From positions 558,001 through 622,000 of the forward strand of contig NZ_CP017674.1 in assembly GCF_001792815.1 (NCBI RefSeq): DNA of 64,000 bases, in the 5' to 3' direction. The notes below the pieces were generated by a model. It searched no databases, was not told where the DNA came from, and worked only from the letters and a program-made list of their open reading frames with translations. The position numbers and the translations under genes were made by a program. Positions 25,786 through 36,106 of this stretch are shown piece by piece. This DNA is from Microbacterium sp. BH-3-3-3. GTDB taxonomy: Bacteria; Actinomycetota; Actinomycetes; Actinomycetales; Microbacteriaceae. Position 1 is the stretch's first letter. Every line of letters begins with the position of its first letter.

Positions 25786-27612
25786 GTGATCCAGTTCGAC
25801 CTCTCCCCCCTCGTCGCCGCCGACCCGGACGCCAACACGTCCGACCTGCTGGCCGACCGTGTGCGGGCGACCCCCGACCGCGCGTTGTTCGCGGTGCCCG
25901 ATGCCGACGGATGGCGCGACGTCACCGCCGCCGAGTTCGAACGGCAGGTGATCGCGCTCGCGAAGGGATTCGTCGCCGCGGGCATCCAGCCCGGCGAGAA
26001 GGTGGCGTTCATCGCGCGCACGACCTACGACTGGACGCTCGTCGATTTCGCACTGTTCTACGCCGGCGCGGTGATGGTGCCGGTGTACGAGACGAGCTCC
26101 CCCGCGCAGATCTCGTGGATCCTCTCGGATTCCGGCGCCATCGCCGTCGTCCTGGAGTCGGCGGAGCACGCCGGACGCCTCGACGAGGTGCGCAGCGACG
26201 TACCGCTCGTCCGCGACGTGTGGCAGATGCACACGGGCGCGCTCGACACGCTCTTGGCCGGGGGCGGTCACATCACCGACGAAGAGATCGAGCGCCGCCG
26301 CCACCTGGCCAAGGCGTCGGATGTCGCGACCCTCATCTACACCTCGGGGTCGACGGGGCGCCCGAAGGGCTGCGTGCTCGTGCACAGCAACTTCGTCGAG
26401 CTCGCCCGCAACTCCGCCAAGGCGCTGCACGAGGTCGTCGAGACGCCCGGCGCCTCGACGCTGCTGTTCATCACGACGGCGCACGTCTTCGCCCGCTTCA
26501 TCTCGCTGCTGAACGTGCACGCCGGTGTCAAGACCGGCCACCAGCCCGACACGAAGCAGCTGCTGCCCGCGCTCGGCTCGTTCCGGCCCTCGTTCCTGCT
26601 GGCCGTGCCGCGCGTGTTCGAGAAGGTCTACAACTCGGCCGAGCAGAAGGCCGAGGCCGGCGGTAAGGGCAAGATCTTCCGCGCGGCCGCCGCCGCGGCC
26701 ATCGAGCACTCCGAGCGTCTGCAGGACGGCCGGTCCATCCCGCTGGGCCTCAGAATCAAGTTCGCACTGTTCGACAAGCTCGTGTACGCGAAGCTGCGGG
26801 ATGCCATGGGCGGGCGGATCGTGTACGCGGTGTCGGGGTCGGCTCCGCTCGGCCCCCGGCTCGGTCACTTCTTCCGCAGCCTCGGCGTGGTCATCCTCGA
26901 GGGCTACGGCCTCACCGAGACCACGGCGCCGGCGACGGTCAACCTCGCCACGAAGTCGAAGATCGGCTCGGTCGGTCCGGTGCTGCCCGGCGTGGGCGTG
27001 CGTCTGGCCGAGGACGGTGAGATCCAGGTGCGGGGCATCAACGTCTTCCGCGAGTACTGGCAGAACCCCGAGGCCACCGCCGAGGCGTTCGACGGCGAGT
27101 GGTTCAAGACGGGTGACATCGGCGCCTTCGACAGCGACGGCTTCCTCTCGATCACCGGTCGCAAGAAAGAGATCATCGTCACCGCCGGCGGCAAGAACGT
27201 CGCCCCCGCCGCTCTCGAAGACCCCATCCGCGCGAACCCGATCGTCGGCCAGGTCGTCGTCGTCGGCGACCACAAGCCGTTCATCTCGGCCCTCGTGACC
27301 CTGGACTCCGAGATGCTCCCCACGTGGCTCGCCAACAACGGCCTGCCCTCCGACATGACGCTCACCGCCGCCGCGGCGAACGAGAAGGTGCGCGCCGAGG
27401 TGCAGGGCGCCATCGACCGGGCCAACGCGCGGGTGTCCCGCGCGGAGTCGATCCGCAAGTTCACCATCCTGCCCACGGAGTGGACCGAGGCCAGCGGGCA
27501 CCTCACGCCGAAGATGAGCATCAAGCGCAACGTCATCGTGGCCGACTTCGCCGACGACATCGAGGACATCTACGCGGTGCCGGTCAACACCACCAACGTC
27601 TCGCTGCCCTGA
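25786..27612 (+). CDS. Long-chain fatty acid--CoA ligase (FadD15-like)
   Basis: Adenylate-forming enzyme that activates long-chain fatty acids to acyl-CoA via acyl-AMP. The 608-residue product has the P-loop YTSGSTGRPKG (about 185-195), LFITTAHVFARF, the adenine-binding GYGLTETTAPATVN, the hinge region WFKTGDIGAFDSDGFLSITGRKKEIIV and the C-terminal domain with AGGKNVAPAALE. Start: GTG with AAGGAG seven bases before it. It is monocistronic with a strong terminator. Position relative to plsC, aroG and the kinase matches fadD15 of M. tuberculosis. Confidence 0.93.
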   Translation: MIQFDLSPLVAADPDANTSDLLADRVRATPDRALFAVPDADGWRDVTAAEFERQVIALAKGFVAAGIQPGEKVAFIARTTYDWTLVDFALFYAGAVMVPVYETSSPAQISWILSDSGAIAVVLESAEHAGRLDEVRSDVPLVRDVWQMHTGALDTLLAGGGHITDEEIERRRHLAKASDVATLIYTSGSTGRPKGCVLVHSNFVELARNSAKALHEVVETPGASTLLFITTAHVFARFISLLNVHAGVKTGHQPDTKQLLPALGSFRPSFLLAVPRVFEKVYNSAEQKAEAGGKGKIFRAAAAAAIEHSERLQDGRSIPLGLRIKFALFDKLVYAKLRDAMGGRIVYAVSGSAPLGPRLGHFFRSLGVVILEGYGLTETTAPATVNLATKSKIGSVGPVLPGVGVRLAEDGEIQVRGINVFREYWQNPEATAEAFDGEWFKTGDIGAFDSDGFLSITGRKKEIIVTAGGKNVAPAALEDPIRANPIVGQVVVVGDHKPFISALVTLDSEMLPTWLANNGLPSDMTLTAAAANEKVRAEVQGAIDRANARVSRAESIRKFTILPTEWTEASGHLTPKMSIKRNVIVADFADDIEDIYAVPVNTTNVSLP

Positions 27613-27625
27613 CGGGCGCGACGCG

Positions 27626-27660
27626 AACGGCCCGGTCCCCCGCGTGGGGGCCGGGCCGTT
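27626..27660 (+). terminator. Rho-independent terminator of the acyl-CoA synthetase gene
   Basis: Long GC-rich hairpin with one bulged T, arms beginning AACGGCCCGG and ending CCGGGCCGTT, followed by CTCTTT. It begins 13 bases after the stop codon. Confidence 0.85.
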
Positions 27661-27783
27661 CTCTTTCGCGGCGACGGAGCATGAGCTCCGCGATGCGCGC
27701 GACCTCGGTCCCTCCGCAGCGGATCGGACTCACCCCGCGCGCAGCGCAGACGATGCGCCCGACCGGATGCGACGGCGTGCGGG

Positions 27784-28275
27784 TCAGAACCAGTCGCTCT
27801 CGCGCACCTGGCGCATGGCCTCGCGGCGCGTGTCGGCGGGAAGACGCGACAGGTACAGCATGCCGTCGAGGTGGTCGGTCTCGTGCTGCAGCGCCTGGGC
27901 GAGCAAGCCCTCCCCCTCGAGCACCACCGGGTCGCCGTCGAGGTCGATGCCCTCGACCCGCGCCCAGGGGAAGCGCTGCGCGTCGTGCCAGAGGCCCGGA
28001 ACCGAGAGACAGCCCTCTCCCACCGGCTGCGGCTCGCCACGGGTCTCGACCAGCACGGGGTTCAGCACGTAGCCGATGTCACCGTCGATGTTGTAGCTGA
28101 AGGCGCGCAGGTTCACCCCGATCTGGGGGGCCGCGACTCCAGCCCGGCCGGGGAGCGCGACCGTGTCGAGCAGATCCCGCACGAGCGAGCGGATGCCGTC
28201 GTCGATCGTCTCGATGGGCGCGCTGACGGCGCGGAGCACGGGGTCGCCGAACAGCCGGATCGCACGGACGGTCAT
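27784..28275 (-). CDS. def: Peptide deformylase
   Basis: Metalloenzyme that removes the formyl group from the N-terminal methionine of nascent proteins. The 163-residue product has all three motifs: [17 protein letters not shown] and QHETDHLDG with the metal-binding His pair and catalytic Glu. The ATG overlaps the stop codon of the upstream MinD-like ATPase gene as ATGA, so the two are translationally coupled, an unusual partnership. A 171-base gap before the acyl-CoA synthetase terminator shows nothing else recognisable. Confidence 0.95.
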   Translation of the reverse strand: MTVRAIRLFGDPVLRAVSAPIETIDDGIRSLVRDLLDTVALPGRAGVAAPQIGVNLRAFSYNIDGDIGYVLNPVLVETRGEPQPVGEGCLSVPGLWHDAQRFPWARVEGIDLDGDPVVLEGEGLLAQALQHETDHLDGMLYLSRLPADTRREAMRQVRESDWF

Positions 28276-31016
28276 GCCGCGGCCACCGGAGCACGAAGCC
28301 CTTCGACCACGGCCGCCGCCAGCTCACGGGCCGCCTGGCGGGTGGCAGGCTGCAGCTCGCGGAACGTGATCGCGCTGCCCGCGGCGATGCGCGCGTCGTA
28401 CGGCATACGGATGACGGTGCGCACGCGCGAACGGAAGTGCGCCTCGAGCTCGCTCTCGCGCACGAGCGGTGCACCGGGCCGCGAGTTGTTGAGCACGACG
28501 ACGGCATCGCGCACCTGCGTCGTGTACCCGTTCGTCTCGAGCCACGTCAGCGTCTCCGACGCCAGGCGGGCCTCGTCGACCGAGAGGCCGGCGACGATGA
28601 CGAGCGTGTCGGCGAGCTCGAGGGTGGCCCCCATCACCGAGTGGACGATGCCCGTGCCGGTGTCGGTCAGCACGATCGAGTAGTAGTGCGCGGCGACGTC
28701 GGCGACCTGACGGTAGTCGTCGTCACTGAAGGCCTCCGACACCCGCGGGTCGGTATCGGATGCCAGCACGTCCAGGCGCGTGGCATCCCGGGCCACGATC
28801 GAGGAGACGTCGTTGTATCCCGACATCTCGTCGTGCGCGCGGACGAGGTCGCGCACGGTTCGGCCGTTGGCGCTCCCGACACGATCGGCGAGGGTTCCGC
28901 GGTCGGGGTTGGCGTCGACCGCGATGATGCGGTCTTCGCGGGCGTCGGCCAGGGCCATACCCAGCAGCGACGTCACGGTCGTCTTGCCGACGCCGCCCTT
29001 GCGCGAGAGCACCGGCACGAATCGCGCACCGCCGACGAGCGGGGCCGAGATGCGGCGGTCGAGCTCTTTGCGCTGGCGCGCACGACGGCCGTCGCCGAGG
29101 TTGATGCGGTGACCCGACACCGAGTACACCAGCTGACGCCACAGGCCCTCGGGCTCGGGGCGGGCGATCTGCCGCGGATCGAGCAGCCGGTCGGCGGTGA
29201 GTAGGTCGGCGCTCTCACGCGTGTCCCCCACCTGACCGAGACGCTTGCTCGTGAGCGACACCTCGGGCTCGGGCGTCTTGACGCGTTCGAGCGCGTGGGC
29301 GCGCCCGACGCGCGCGGCCTCGTCGGCCTGCTGGGCGCTGCGGCGGGTGAGCGGCACCGTTCCGATCACGCCGGTCGCCGCGCGCTCGGCGCGGGTGGTC
29401 GGGACCGTCCCGGTGGCCGGGGCGGTGGCCTTCCGGGGTGCGACCTCGGCCTGTGCGACCTCGTCCGCGGGGGACGCGGGCTCGGGGGTCACTGTGGTCG
29501 ACGCGGTGGTCGGAGCCTTCGGCTCGATCGGGGTGGCGCCGGTGGCGGACGGGGCACCGGTGGATGCCGCGGCCGCCGCGACGTCATCGGTGGGGGTCGC
29601 CATCACGATCGACGTCGAGGACGTTTCGAACTCGCGGACGACCGGGCGCGCGTCGAGCTGCTCGGCGCCGGGCACATCGGCCTCTTCCGCGGGCGTGCTG
29701 GCGGAAGCCTCTGCGGCGGTGTCGCCTGCCTCGACGGGAACGTCGGTGTCGACGGCCGCGGCGATGTCCGCGTGCGCGTCGGTGTCGGCGTCGGTGTCGG
29801 TGTGCGCGTCGTCTTCGCCGGGCGCCTCGGCCTCGGCACGGGGTCCGCCCGCCGCGGGGGCGGGAACCCACGGAGCACGCGTGAGCGACGTCGAGGCGTC
29901 GACGTCGGAAACGACGGCGGCCTCACGCGCGCTCTCGTCGTCGGCGCGCAGTCCGGCGGTCTCGGCCGCGGTGTCGGAACCTGCGGGCTCGGCGACGTCG
30001 TCATCGATCTCGGTGCGCGCGACGTCGGTCGACTCGGCCTCCCGCTGCGCACCGCCCTGGGGATCGGCGGGCTCGGCCAGCGCCGGATCGGCGGCCAGCT
30101 CGGTCTGCTCGACGTCTCCGTCCGCGGCATCCGCGGCGAACAGTTCGGGGTCGTCGACGATCTCGACGTCGTGGAGGTCTTCGAGGGCGGCGGAGCTCTC
30201 GTTCACGCCGCTCTCCTCGTCGTCGGCCGGCGACGTCACTCCGTCGAACGCGCGAGCTTCCGCGTCGTGCGTGTCCGGGGCGTGAGCGTCGTCGTCGTGG
30301 TCCGCAGCGTCGTCCTGCGGGTCGACGGCGGGCGCATCGCCGCTGTGCGCGCCGGCGCCGTCGCTCTTGACGACGTCGCCCTCCGAGTCCTGGCCGCCCA
30401 CGTCGTGGCCGGGCTCCGCCTCGCCGCGGTCCACGTCCGTGCTCTCGGGCTCCGAGGTCTCGTCGACCTCCGACTCGGCGGCAGGAGACTCGTGCGCGTG
30501 CGACGGCGCGGAATCCTCCCGCGCGTCGATGTCTCCGGCATCCCCCTCGTCGTCCGCCGTCGCGTGAGCGACGGCCACGTCGACCCACGCATCGCCCGCC
30601 GACGCATGACCGGCCTGGTCGTCGTCGTGCACGATCTCGGCGTCGTGGATGTCGTGATCGCCGTCTTCGGCGTCGCCGACAGAGGCCTCGTCATGGTGCG
30701 GTTCGAGGATGATGTCGCCGGTCGGCAGCTGCTCGACGTGCGGCTCGTGCACGATCTCGGTGGAAGGCTCGAGGGGGGAATCGCGGAACTCGGGCGCCTC
30801 GAGGGGGCGCAGGTCGGCGTCGTCGATCACGACCTCGTCCTCGATGACGTCGTCGTCGAGGTCGTCGTCGTCGGACACGGTCGGCAGGTCGACGTTGACC
30901 TGGGCGATGTGTCCTCCGAGGATCGTGATGCTGGCGGTGTCGAGGTTCCCGCTCTCGTCGAGGACGCCGTGTTCTGCGTTCTCGTCGGGGTTCGCGTCGG
31001 TGCGGTCGGGGGTCAC
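28272..31016 (-). CDS. MinD/ParA-like ATPase with very long acidic N-terminal region
   Basis: The 914-residue product has two parts. Residues 1 to about 560 are strongly acidic and low complexity (Asp/Glu/Ala/Thr, few aromatic residues), predicted disordered. A basic stretch with several [15 protein letters not shown] segments follows, then a MinD-type ATPase domain (about 655-914) with the deviant Walker [30 protein letters not shown] and [15 protein letters not shown]. Actinobacterial ATPases of this kind (for example EspI-like proteins) couple to membrane or secretion machinery; the specific role here is unknown. Start: GTG at 31016 preceded by GGAGA six bases upstream; a TTG four codons earlier is less likely. 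Confidence 0.82.
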   Translation of the reverse strand: MTPDRTDANPDENAEHGVLDESGNLDTASITILGGHIAQVNVDLPTVSDDDDLDDDVIEDEVVIDDADLRPLEAPEFRDSPLEPSTEIVHEPHVEQLPTGDIILEPHHDEASVGDAEDGDHDIHDAEIVHDDDQAGHASAGDAWVDVAVAHATADDEGDAGDIDAREDSAPSHAHESPAAESEVDETSEPESTDVDRGEAEPGHDVGGQDSEGDVVKSDGAGAHSGDAPAVDPQDDAADHDDDAHAPDTHDAEARAFDGVTSPADDEESGVNESSAALEDLHDVEIVDDPELFAADAADGDVEQTELAADPALAEPADPQGGAQREAESTDVARTEIDDDVAEPAGSDTAAETAGLRADDESAREAAVVSDVDASTSLTRAPWVPAPAAGGPRAEAEAPGEDDAHTDTDADTDAHADIAAAVDTDVPVEAGDTAAEASASTPAEEADVPGAEQLDARPVVREFETSSTSIVMATPTDDVAAAAASTGAPSATGATPIEPKAPTTASTTVTPEPASPADEVAQAEVAPRKATAPATGTVPTTRAERAATGVIGTVPLTRRSAQQADEAARVGRAHALERVKTPEPEVSLTSKRLGQVGDTRESADLLTADRLLDPRQIARPEPEGLWRQLVYSVSGHRINLGDGRRARQRKELDRRISAPLVGGARFVPVLSRKGGVGKTTVTSLLGMALADAREDRIIAVDANPDRGTLADRVGSANGRTVRDLVRAHDEMSGYNDVSSIVARDATRLDVLASDTDPRVSEAFSDDDYRQVADVAAHYYSIVLTDTGTGIVHSVMGATLELADTLVIVAGLSVDEARLASETLTWLETNGYTTQVRDAVVVLNNSRPGAPLVRESELEAHFRSRVRTVIRMPYDARIAAGSAITFRELQPATRQAARELAAAVVEGLRAPVAAA

Positions 31017-31062
31017 TGCAGTCTCCAAACGGGAAGAGGGCGCGAAAGCGCCCCCTCCCAGG

Positions 31063-34000
31063 CTACTGCGCGTGGCGGATTACCAGCAAAAGGTCTCCCG
31101 CTTCCACCTGCTGTGTGGTAGCGATGGCGACACGTTCGACGACGCCGTCGACGGATGCCGCGATCGCGGCCTCCATCTTCATCGCCTCGATCGACGCGAC
31201 GGCCTGACCCGCGCTGACGTGGTCGCCGACCGCGGCCTTGATGGTGACCACACCCGAGAAGGGAGCCGCGACCTGCCCCGGCGTGGACGTGTCGGCCTTC
31301 TCGGCCTGACGCGCCTCGACATTGACGGAGCGGTCCCGCACGAACACCGGGCGCAGCTGCCCGTTGAGCGTGGTCATGACGGTGCGCATGCCCTTGTCGT
31401 CGGCGTCGCCCACGGCCTCGAGACCCACGAACAGCTGCACGCCGCGCTCGATCTCGACGGTGTGCTCCCCGCCCGCGCGGAGTCCGTACAGGTAGTCGGC
31501 CGTGTCGAGCACGCTGAGATCGCCGTACGACGCGCGCATCTCCTCGAAGATGCGCGTCGGCCCGGGGAACAGCAGATGGTTCAGGCGCGCACGGCGCTCG
31601 GCCGAGGTTCCCGCGAGGGCGGCCGTGTCGTCGTCGGAGAGGGGCGTGACGCCGATCTTCACGTCGCGGCCGGCGAGCACCTTCGACCGGAACGGCTCCG
31701 GCCACCCACCGGGCAGATCGCCGAGCTCGCCCGCCATGAACGACACGACCGAGTCGGGGACGTCGTACTTGTCGGGGTTCTGCTCGAAGTCGGCGGGGTC
31801 CGCCTTGACCGCGGCGAGGTGCAGGGCGAGGTCGCCCACCACCTTCGACGACGGCGTCACCTTGGGAACGCGCCCCAGGATGCGATCGGCGGCGGCGTAC
31901 ATGTCCTCGATGAGTTCGAAGTCGTCGGACAGTCCCAGCGCGATGGCCTGCTGACGCAGGTTCGACAGCTGGCCACCCGGGATCTCGTGACGGTACACGC
32001 GTCCGGTGGGGCCCGAGAGGCCCGACTCGAACGGACGGTACAGGTGGCGCACGGCCTCCCAGTACGGCTCCAGGTCGCTCACGGCCTCGAGATCCAGCCC
32101 GGTGTCGCGCTCGGTGTGCGCGAGGGCGGCGACGAGGGCCGACAACGACGGCTGGCTCGTGGTGCCCGCCATGGGAGCGGCGGCCGCGTCCACGGCATCC
32201 GCCCCCGCCGCCGACGCGGCCAGGAGGGTGGCGAGCTGTCCCCCGGCGGTGTCGTGGGTGTGCACGTGCACGGGCAGGTCGAACCTCTCGCGCAGCGCCG
32301 TGACCAGGCGCGATGCCGCGGCCGGGCGCAGCAGACCCGCCATGTCCTTGATGGCGAGGATGTGCGCGCCCGCGTCGACGATCTGTTCGGCGAGCCCCAG
32401 GTAGTAGTCGAGCGTGTACAGGGTCTCGGCCGGGTCGAGAAGGTCGCCGGTGTAGCAGATGGCCACCTCGGCCACCGCGGTTCCGGTCGCCAGCACCGCG
32501 TCGATCGCCGGGCGCATCTGCGAGACGTCGTTGAGGGCGTCGAAGATGCGGAAGATGTCGACACCGGATGCCGCTGCCTCGGCGACGAATGCGTGCGTGA
32601 CCTCGGTGGGGTACGGGGTGTACCCCACGGTGTTCCGCCCGCGCAGAAGCATCTGGATCGCGACGTTCGGGAGCGCGGCGCGGAGGGCGTCGAGGCGCTC
32701 CCACGGGTCTTCGCCGAGGAAGCGCAGGGCGACGTCGTACGTCGCCCCGCCCCAGGCCTCGACGGACAGCAGGCCGGGCGTCATGCGCGCGACGTACGGC
32801 GCGACGCGGGCGAGGTCGCGGGTGCGCACGCGGGTGGCGAGCAGAGACTGGTGGGCGTCGCGGAACGTCGTCTCGGTGACCGCGAGAGCCGTCTGCTCCC
32901 GCAGTGCTCGGGCGAAGCCGGCGGGCCCGAGCTCCTGCAGGCGCTGGCGCGAGCCCGCGGGCGCGGGCTCCACGAGGTCGAGCGCGGGGAGCTTGGCACC
33001 CGGGTCGATCGACAGCGGGTTCTCGCCGTTCGGTCGGTTCACCGTGGTGTCGACGAGCCACGACAGCACCTTGGTGCCGCGGTCCTTCGACTCGCGGCCC
33101 GCCAGCAGCTCGGGGCGCTCATCGATGAACGAGGTGCTGAGGTCGCCCGCCACGAAGGCGGGATCGTCGAGCACCGCCCGCAGGAACGAGATGTTCGTCG
33201 ACACCCCGCGGATGCGGAACTCCGCCAGGGCACGGCGGGCGCGGGCGACGGCCGCCGGGAAGTCGCGGCCGCGGCAGCTGAGCTTCGACAGCATCGAGTC
33301 GAAGTGCGGGCTCACCTGCGAGCCCGCGGCGGTCGTGCCGCCGTCGAGACGGATGCCGGCGCCGCCCGGCGAACGGTACGTGGTGATCTTGCCGGTGTCG
33401 GGGCGGAAGCCCTGCGTGGGGTCCTCGGTGGTGATGCGGCACTGCAGGGCGGCACCGCGCAGGTGCACCTCGTCCTGCGTGAGGTGCAGGTCGGCGAGGG
33501 TCTCGCCGGCGGCGATGCGCATCTGCGACTGCACGAGGTCGACGTCGGTGACCTCCTCGGTCACGGTGTGCTCGACCTGGATGCGGGGGTTCATCTCGAT
33601 GAAGACGACCTCGCCGGTGCGCGGCCCCGCGGTCTCGAGCAGGAACTCGACGGTTCCGGCGTTCTGGTAGCCGATCGACCGGGCGAACGCGACCCCGTAG
33701 CGGTGCAGGTCCTGTCGCACCGTCTCGTCGAGGTTGGGCGCGGGGGCGATCTCGATGACCTTCTGGTGCCGGCGCTGCACCGAGCAGTCGCGCTCGAACA
33801 GGTGGATGGTCTCGCCCGTGGCATCCGCGAGGATCTGCACCTCGATATGGCGGGGACGCTGCACGGCCTGTTCGAGGAACATGCGCGCGTCGCCGAAGGC
33901 GCTCTGCGCTTCGCGCATCGCCTCGGCCAGCGCCGGGGCGAGTTCGCCGAGTGCCTCGACGCGACGCATGCCGCGCCCGCCGCCGCCGGCCACGGCCTTG

Positions 34001-34470
34001 GCGAAGAGCGGGAAGCCGATGTCGTCGGCCTGCGCGACCAGGGCGTCGATGTCGTCGGAGGCCGGGGTGGAGCGCAGCACCGGAACGCCGGCGGCGACCG
34101 CGTGCTCTTTGGCGGTGACCTTGTTGCCCGCCATCGACAGCACCTCGGCGGGCGGGCCGATGAAGGTGATGCCGTGGGCGGCGGCCTTCTCGGCGAGCTC
34201 CGGGTTCTCGGAGAGGAACCCGTAGCCCGGGTAGATGGCATCCGCCCCGCATTTGCGTGCGACGCGGATGATCTCGTCGACGTCGAGGTAGGCGCGCACC
34301 GGGTGGCCGCGCTCGCCGATCTGGTAGGCCTCGTCGGCCTTCAGGCGGTGCAGCGACGCACGGTCCTCGTAGGGGTAGACCGCGACCGTGCGCGCGCCGA
34401 CCTCGTAGGCGGCTCGGAACGCGCGGATGGCGATCTCTCCCCGATTGGCGACCAGAATCTTCGAGAACAT
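31063..34470 (-). CDS. pyc: Pyruvate carboxylase
   Basis: Biotin enzyme carboxylating pyruvate to oxaloacetate to refill the TCA cycle. The 1135-residue product contains, in order, the biotin carboxylase domain (about 1-450; KILVANRGEIAIRAFRAA, AVAGGGGRGMRRV, FIEMNPRIQVEHTVTEE), the carboxyltransferase domain (about 520-800; EAWGGATYDVALRFL, RGRNTVGYTPYP, IKDMAGLLRP, HVHTHDTAGGQ), the PYC/OADA domain, and the biotinyl domain with SIEAMKMEAA near the end. Full length for the family. ATG at 34470 was chosen because GAGG lies six bases before it; a GTG two codons earlier is possible. It is divergent from parA. Confidence 0.97.
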   Translation of the reverse strand: MFSKILVANRGEIAIRAFRAAYEVGARTVAVYPYEDRASLHRLKADEAYQIGERGHPVRAYLDVDEIIRVARKCGADAIYPGYGFLSENPELAEKAAAHGITFIGPPAEVLSMAGNKVTAKEHAVAAGVPVLRSTPASDDIDALVAQADDIGFPLFAKAVAGGGGRGMRRVEALGELAPALAEAMREAQSAFGDARMFLEQAVQRPRHIEVQILADATGETIHLFERDCSVQRRHQKVIEIAPAPNLDETVRQDLHRYGVAFARSIGYQNAGTVEFLLETAGPRTGEVVFIEMNPRIQVEHTVTEEVTDVDLVQSQMRIAAGETLADLHLTQDEVHLRGAALQCRITTEDPTQGFRPDTGKITTYRSPGGAGIRLDGGTTAAGSQVSPHFDSMLSKLSCRGRDFPAAVARARRALAEFRIRGVSTNISFLRAVLDDPAFVAGDLSTSFIDERPELLAGRESKDRGTKVLSWLVDTTVNRPNGENPLSIDPGAKLPALDLVEPAPAGSRQRLQELGPAGFARALREQTALAVTETTFRDAHQSLLATRVRTRDLARVAPYVARMTPGLLSVEAWGGATYDVALRFLGEDPWERLDALRAALPNVAIQMLLRGRNTVGYTPYPTEVTHAFVAEAAASGVDIFRIFDALNDVSQMRPAIDAVLATGTAVAEVAICYTGDLLDPAETLYTLDYYLGLAEQIVDAGAHILAIKDMAGLLRPAAASRLVTALRERFDLPVHVHTHDTAGGQLATLLAASAAGADAVDAAAAPMAGTTSQPSLSALVAALAHTERDTGLDLEAVSDLEPYWEAVRHLYRPFESGLSGPTGRVYRHEIPGGQLSNLRQQAIALGLSDDFELIEDMYAAADRILGRVPKVTPSSKVVGDLALHLAAVKADPADFEQNPDKYDVPDSVVSFMAGELGDLPGGWPEPFRSKVLAGRDVKIGVTPLSDDDTAALAGTSAERRARLNHLLFPGPTRIFEEMRASYGDLSVLDTADYLYGLRAGGEHTVEIERGVQLFVGLEAVGDADDKGMRTVMTTLNGQLRPVFVRDRSVNVEARQAEKADTSTPGQVAAPFSGVVTIKAAVGDHVSAGQAVASIEAMKMEAAIAASVDGVVERVAIATTQQVEAGDLLLVIRHAQ

Positions 34471-34524
34471 GCGCACCTCACGTCAAGCTGGCGGAGCTGA
34501 ATGTGCTCACAGCCTAGGGGACGG

Positions 34525-34530
34525 TAACGT
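34525..34530 (+). promoter_or_regulatory. Candidate leaderless -10 box of parA-like gene
   Basis: TAACGT, eight bases, then the GTG start at 34539. Confidence 0.45.
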
Positions 34531-34538
34531 GGACTCTC

Positions 34539-35351
34539 GTGCACGTACTCTCCGTCAGCTCTTTGAAAGGCGGGGTCGGCAAGACGACCGTGACGCTCGG
34601 GCTGGCATCCGCTGCCTTCGCACGTGGCGTTCGCACTCTCGTCGTCGACCTCGACCCCCAGTCCGATGTGTCGACCGGTATGGACATCCAGGTCGCCGGC
34701 CGTCTCAACATCGCCGATGTCCTCGCGAACCCGAAAGAGAAGGTCGTCCGTCAGGCGATCACCTCGAGCGGCTGGGCGAAGGTCCACCCCGGCACGATCG
34801 ATGTGCTCATCGGCAGCCCCTCGGCCATCAACTTCGACGGTCCACACCCGAGCGTCCGCGATGTGTGGAAGCTCGAAGAGGCGCTCGCGACGATCGAGGC
34901 CGACTACGACCTCGTGCTCATCGACTGCGCCCCGTCGCTGAACGCCCTCACGCGCACCGCGTGGGCGGCGAGCGACCGCGTCGTCGTGGTGACCGAGCCG
35001 GGTCTGTTCTCGGTGGCCGCCGCCGACCGCGCGCTCCGCGCGATCGAGGAGATCCGCCGCGGTCTCTCGCCGCGGCTGCAGCCCCTCGGCGTCGTGGTGA
35101 ACCGCGTGCGCCCGCAGTCGATCGAGCACCAGTTCCGCATCAAGGAGCTCCGCGACATGTTCGGCCCCCTCGTGCTCAACCCGCAGCTGCCCGAGCGCAC
35201 GTCGCTGCAGCAGGCGCAGGGTGCGGCCAAGCCGCTGCACGTCTGGCCCGGCGACAGCGCGCAGGAACTCGCCGCCGACTTCGACGCCCTGCTCGACCGG
35301 ATCGTGCGCACCGGCCGCATCCCCGTCGAGAACGAGGCCCCGCAGGCCTGA
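34539..35351 (+). CDS. Orphan ParA-family ATPase (PldP-like)
   Basis: The 270-residue product has the deviant Walker [16 protein letters not shown], the switch region VVDLDPQSDVSTGM and LVLIDCAPSLNALTRTA. There is no ParB gene beside it and no parS-like sequence was noticed, so it is unlikely to be the chromosome-segregation ParA, which sits near the origin with parB. Corynebacteria have an orphan ParA-like protein (PldP) involved in division-site placement; the nearby FtsR, GarA and MinD-like genes make a division or polarity role reasonable. That assignment is inference. Confidence 0.85.
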   Translation: MHVLSVSSLKGGVGKTTVTLGLASAAFARGVRTLVVDLDPQSDVSTGMDIQVAGRLNIADVLANPKEKVVRQAITSSGWAKVHPGTIDVLIGSPSAINFDGPHPSVRDVWKLEEALATIEADYDLVLIDCAPSLNALTRTAWAASDRVVVVTEPGLFSVAAADRALRAIEEIRRGLSPRLQPLGVVVNRVRPQSIEHQFRIKELRDMFGPLVLNPQLPERTSLQQAQGAAKPLHVWPGDSAQELAADFDALLDRIVRTGRIPVENEAPQA

Positions 35352-35370
35352 CCGACGCCGCTTTTCCGAC

Positions 35371-35409
35371 GAGACGCCGTCCCGCTGCCCCGCAGCCGGG
35401 CGGCGTCTC
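35371..35409 (+). terminator. Hairpin downstream of parA-like gene
   Basis: GAGACGCCG pairs with CGGCGTCTC, with an inner GCTG/CAGC stem, 18 bases after the stop; followed by TCGTCTCGCTCC. Confidence 0.55.
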
Positions 35410-35515
35410 TCGTCTCGCTCCCCCTGGTCACCCCCGCGTGAGTCGCCGAGCATTGTCGCCTCGGGTCGGGGCGAAGCGACAGAACGTGGCCCTCGCGCGC
35501 GGGACAAAGCGAAAC

Positions 35516-35535
35516 CCGGATGCCGTGGCATCCGG
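35516..35535 (-). terminator. Hairpin downstream of the MerR gene
   Basis: Perfect 9-bp stem CCGGATGCC/GGCATCCGG with a two-base loop, followed on the minus strand by the T-rich GTTTCGCTTTG. It lies 25 bases after the MerR stop. Confidence 0.55.
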
Positions 35536-35560
35536 GGGGGCGGAGAGGTGCGGGGTGCGG

Positions 35561-36106
35561 TCAGGCGGTACGGGCGGCACGACGGGCCGCCAGCTCGTCG
35601 ACGGAGTCGGACGTGGCCGACTCGAAGTCGACCAGCGTCGACTCGACCTCGCGCAGCACCTTGCCGACCGCGATGCCGAAGACGCCCTGACCCCGGCTGA
35701 CCAGGTCGATGACCTCGTCGTTCGAGGTGCACAGGTAGACCGAGGCCCCGTCGCTCATCAGCGTGGTGCCTGCGAGGTCGCGAATCCCCGCGGCGCGGAG
35801 CTGATCGACGGCGGTGCGGATCTGCTGCAGCGAGATGCCGGTGTCGAGCAGGCGCTTGACGAGCTTGAGCACGAGGATGTCGCGGAAGCCGTACAGACGC
35901 TGCGAACCCGAGCCGCTCGCCCCGCGCACGGTCGGAACGACGAGTTCGGTGCGGGCCCAGTAGTCGAGCTGTCGGTACGTGATGCCGGCGGCACGGGCGG
36001 CGACAGCGCCGCGATAACCGGTGTCGTCGTCCATCTCGGGCAGACCGTCGGTGAAGAGGAGATCGGAAGCGAACCGGGGTTCACCGAGTGCGTCGCCAGC
36101 GTTCAT
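35561..36106 (-). CDS. MerR-family transcriptional regulator (Rv1830-like)
   Basis: DNA-binding protein of 181 residues with an N-terminal MerR winged helix (about 30-100): YRGAVAARAAGITYRQLDYWARTELVVPTV, RLYGFRDILVLKLVKRLLDTG and SLQQIRTAVDQLR. The C-terminal part has VYLCTSNDEVIDLVSRGQGVFGI, typical of the Rv1830 group, which is linked to growth or oxidative control in mycobacteria. Start: ATG at 36106 with GAGGAGG nine bases upstream; the ATG six codons earlier would place the ribosome site inside the gene. Genomic order garA-ftsR-merR is as in other actinobacteria, without the DUF151 nuclease gene often seen between them. Confidence 0.88.
   Translation of the reverse strand: MNAGDALGEPRFASDLLFTDGLPEMDDDTGYRGAVAARAAGITYRQLDYWARTELVVPTVRGASGSGSQRLYGFRDILVLKLVKRLLDTGISLQQIRTAVDQLRAAGIRDLAGTTLMSDGASVYLCTSNDEVIDLVSRGQGVFGIAVGKVLREVESTLVDFESATSDSVDELAARRAARTA

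Noticed and set aside
29295..31121. Long open frame on the plus strand opposite the MinD-like gene
   Set aside because: It is the complement of a low-complexity acidic coding region in GC-rich DNA; the minus-strand frame has the ATPase motifs and a ribosome site.
34539..35351. Chromosome partition locus parABS
   Set aside because: No parB gene or parS-like sequence was seen, and the neighbours are not those of the replication origin.
35440..35515. Possible small RNA or repeat in the parA-merR gap
   Set aside because: Only terminator-like hairpins on either side were supported; no promoter or conserved fold could be defined.
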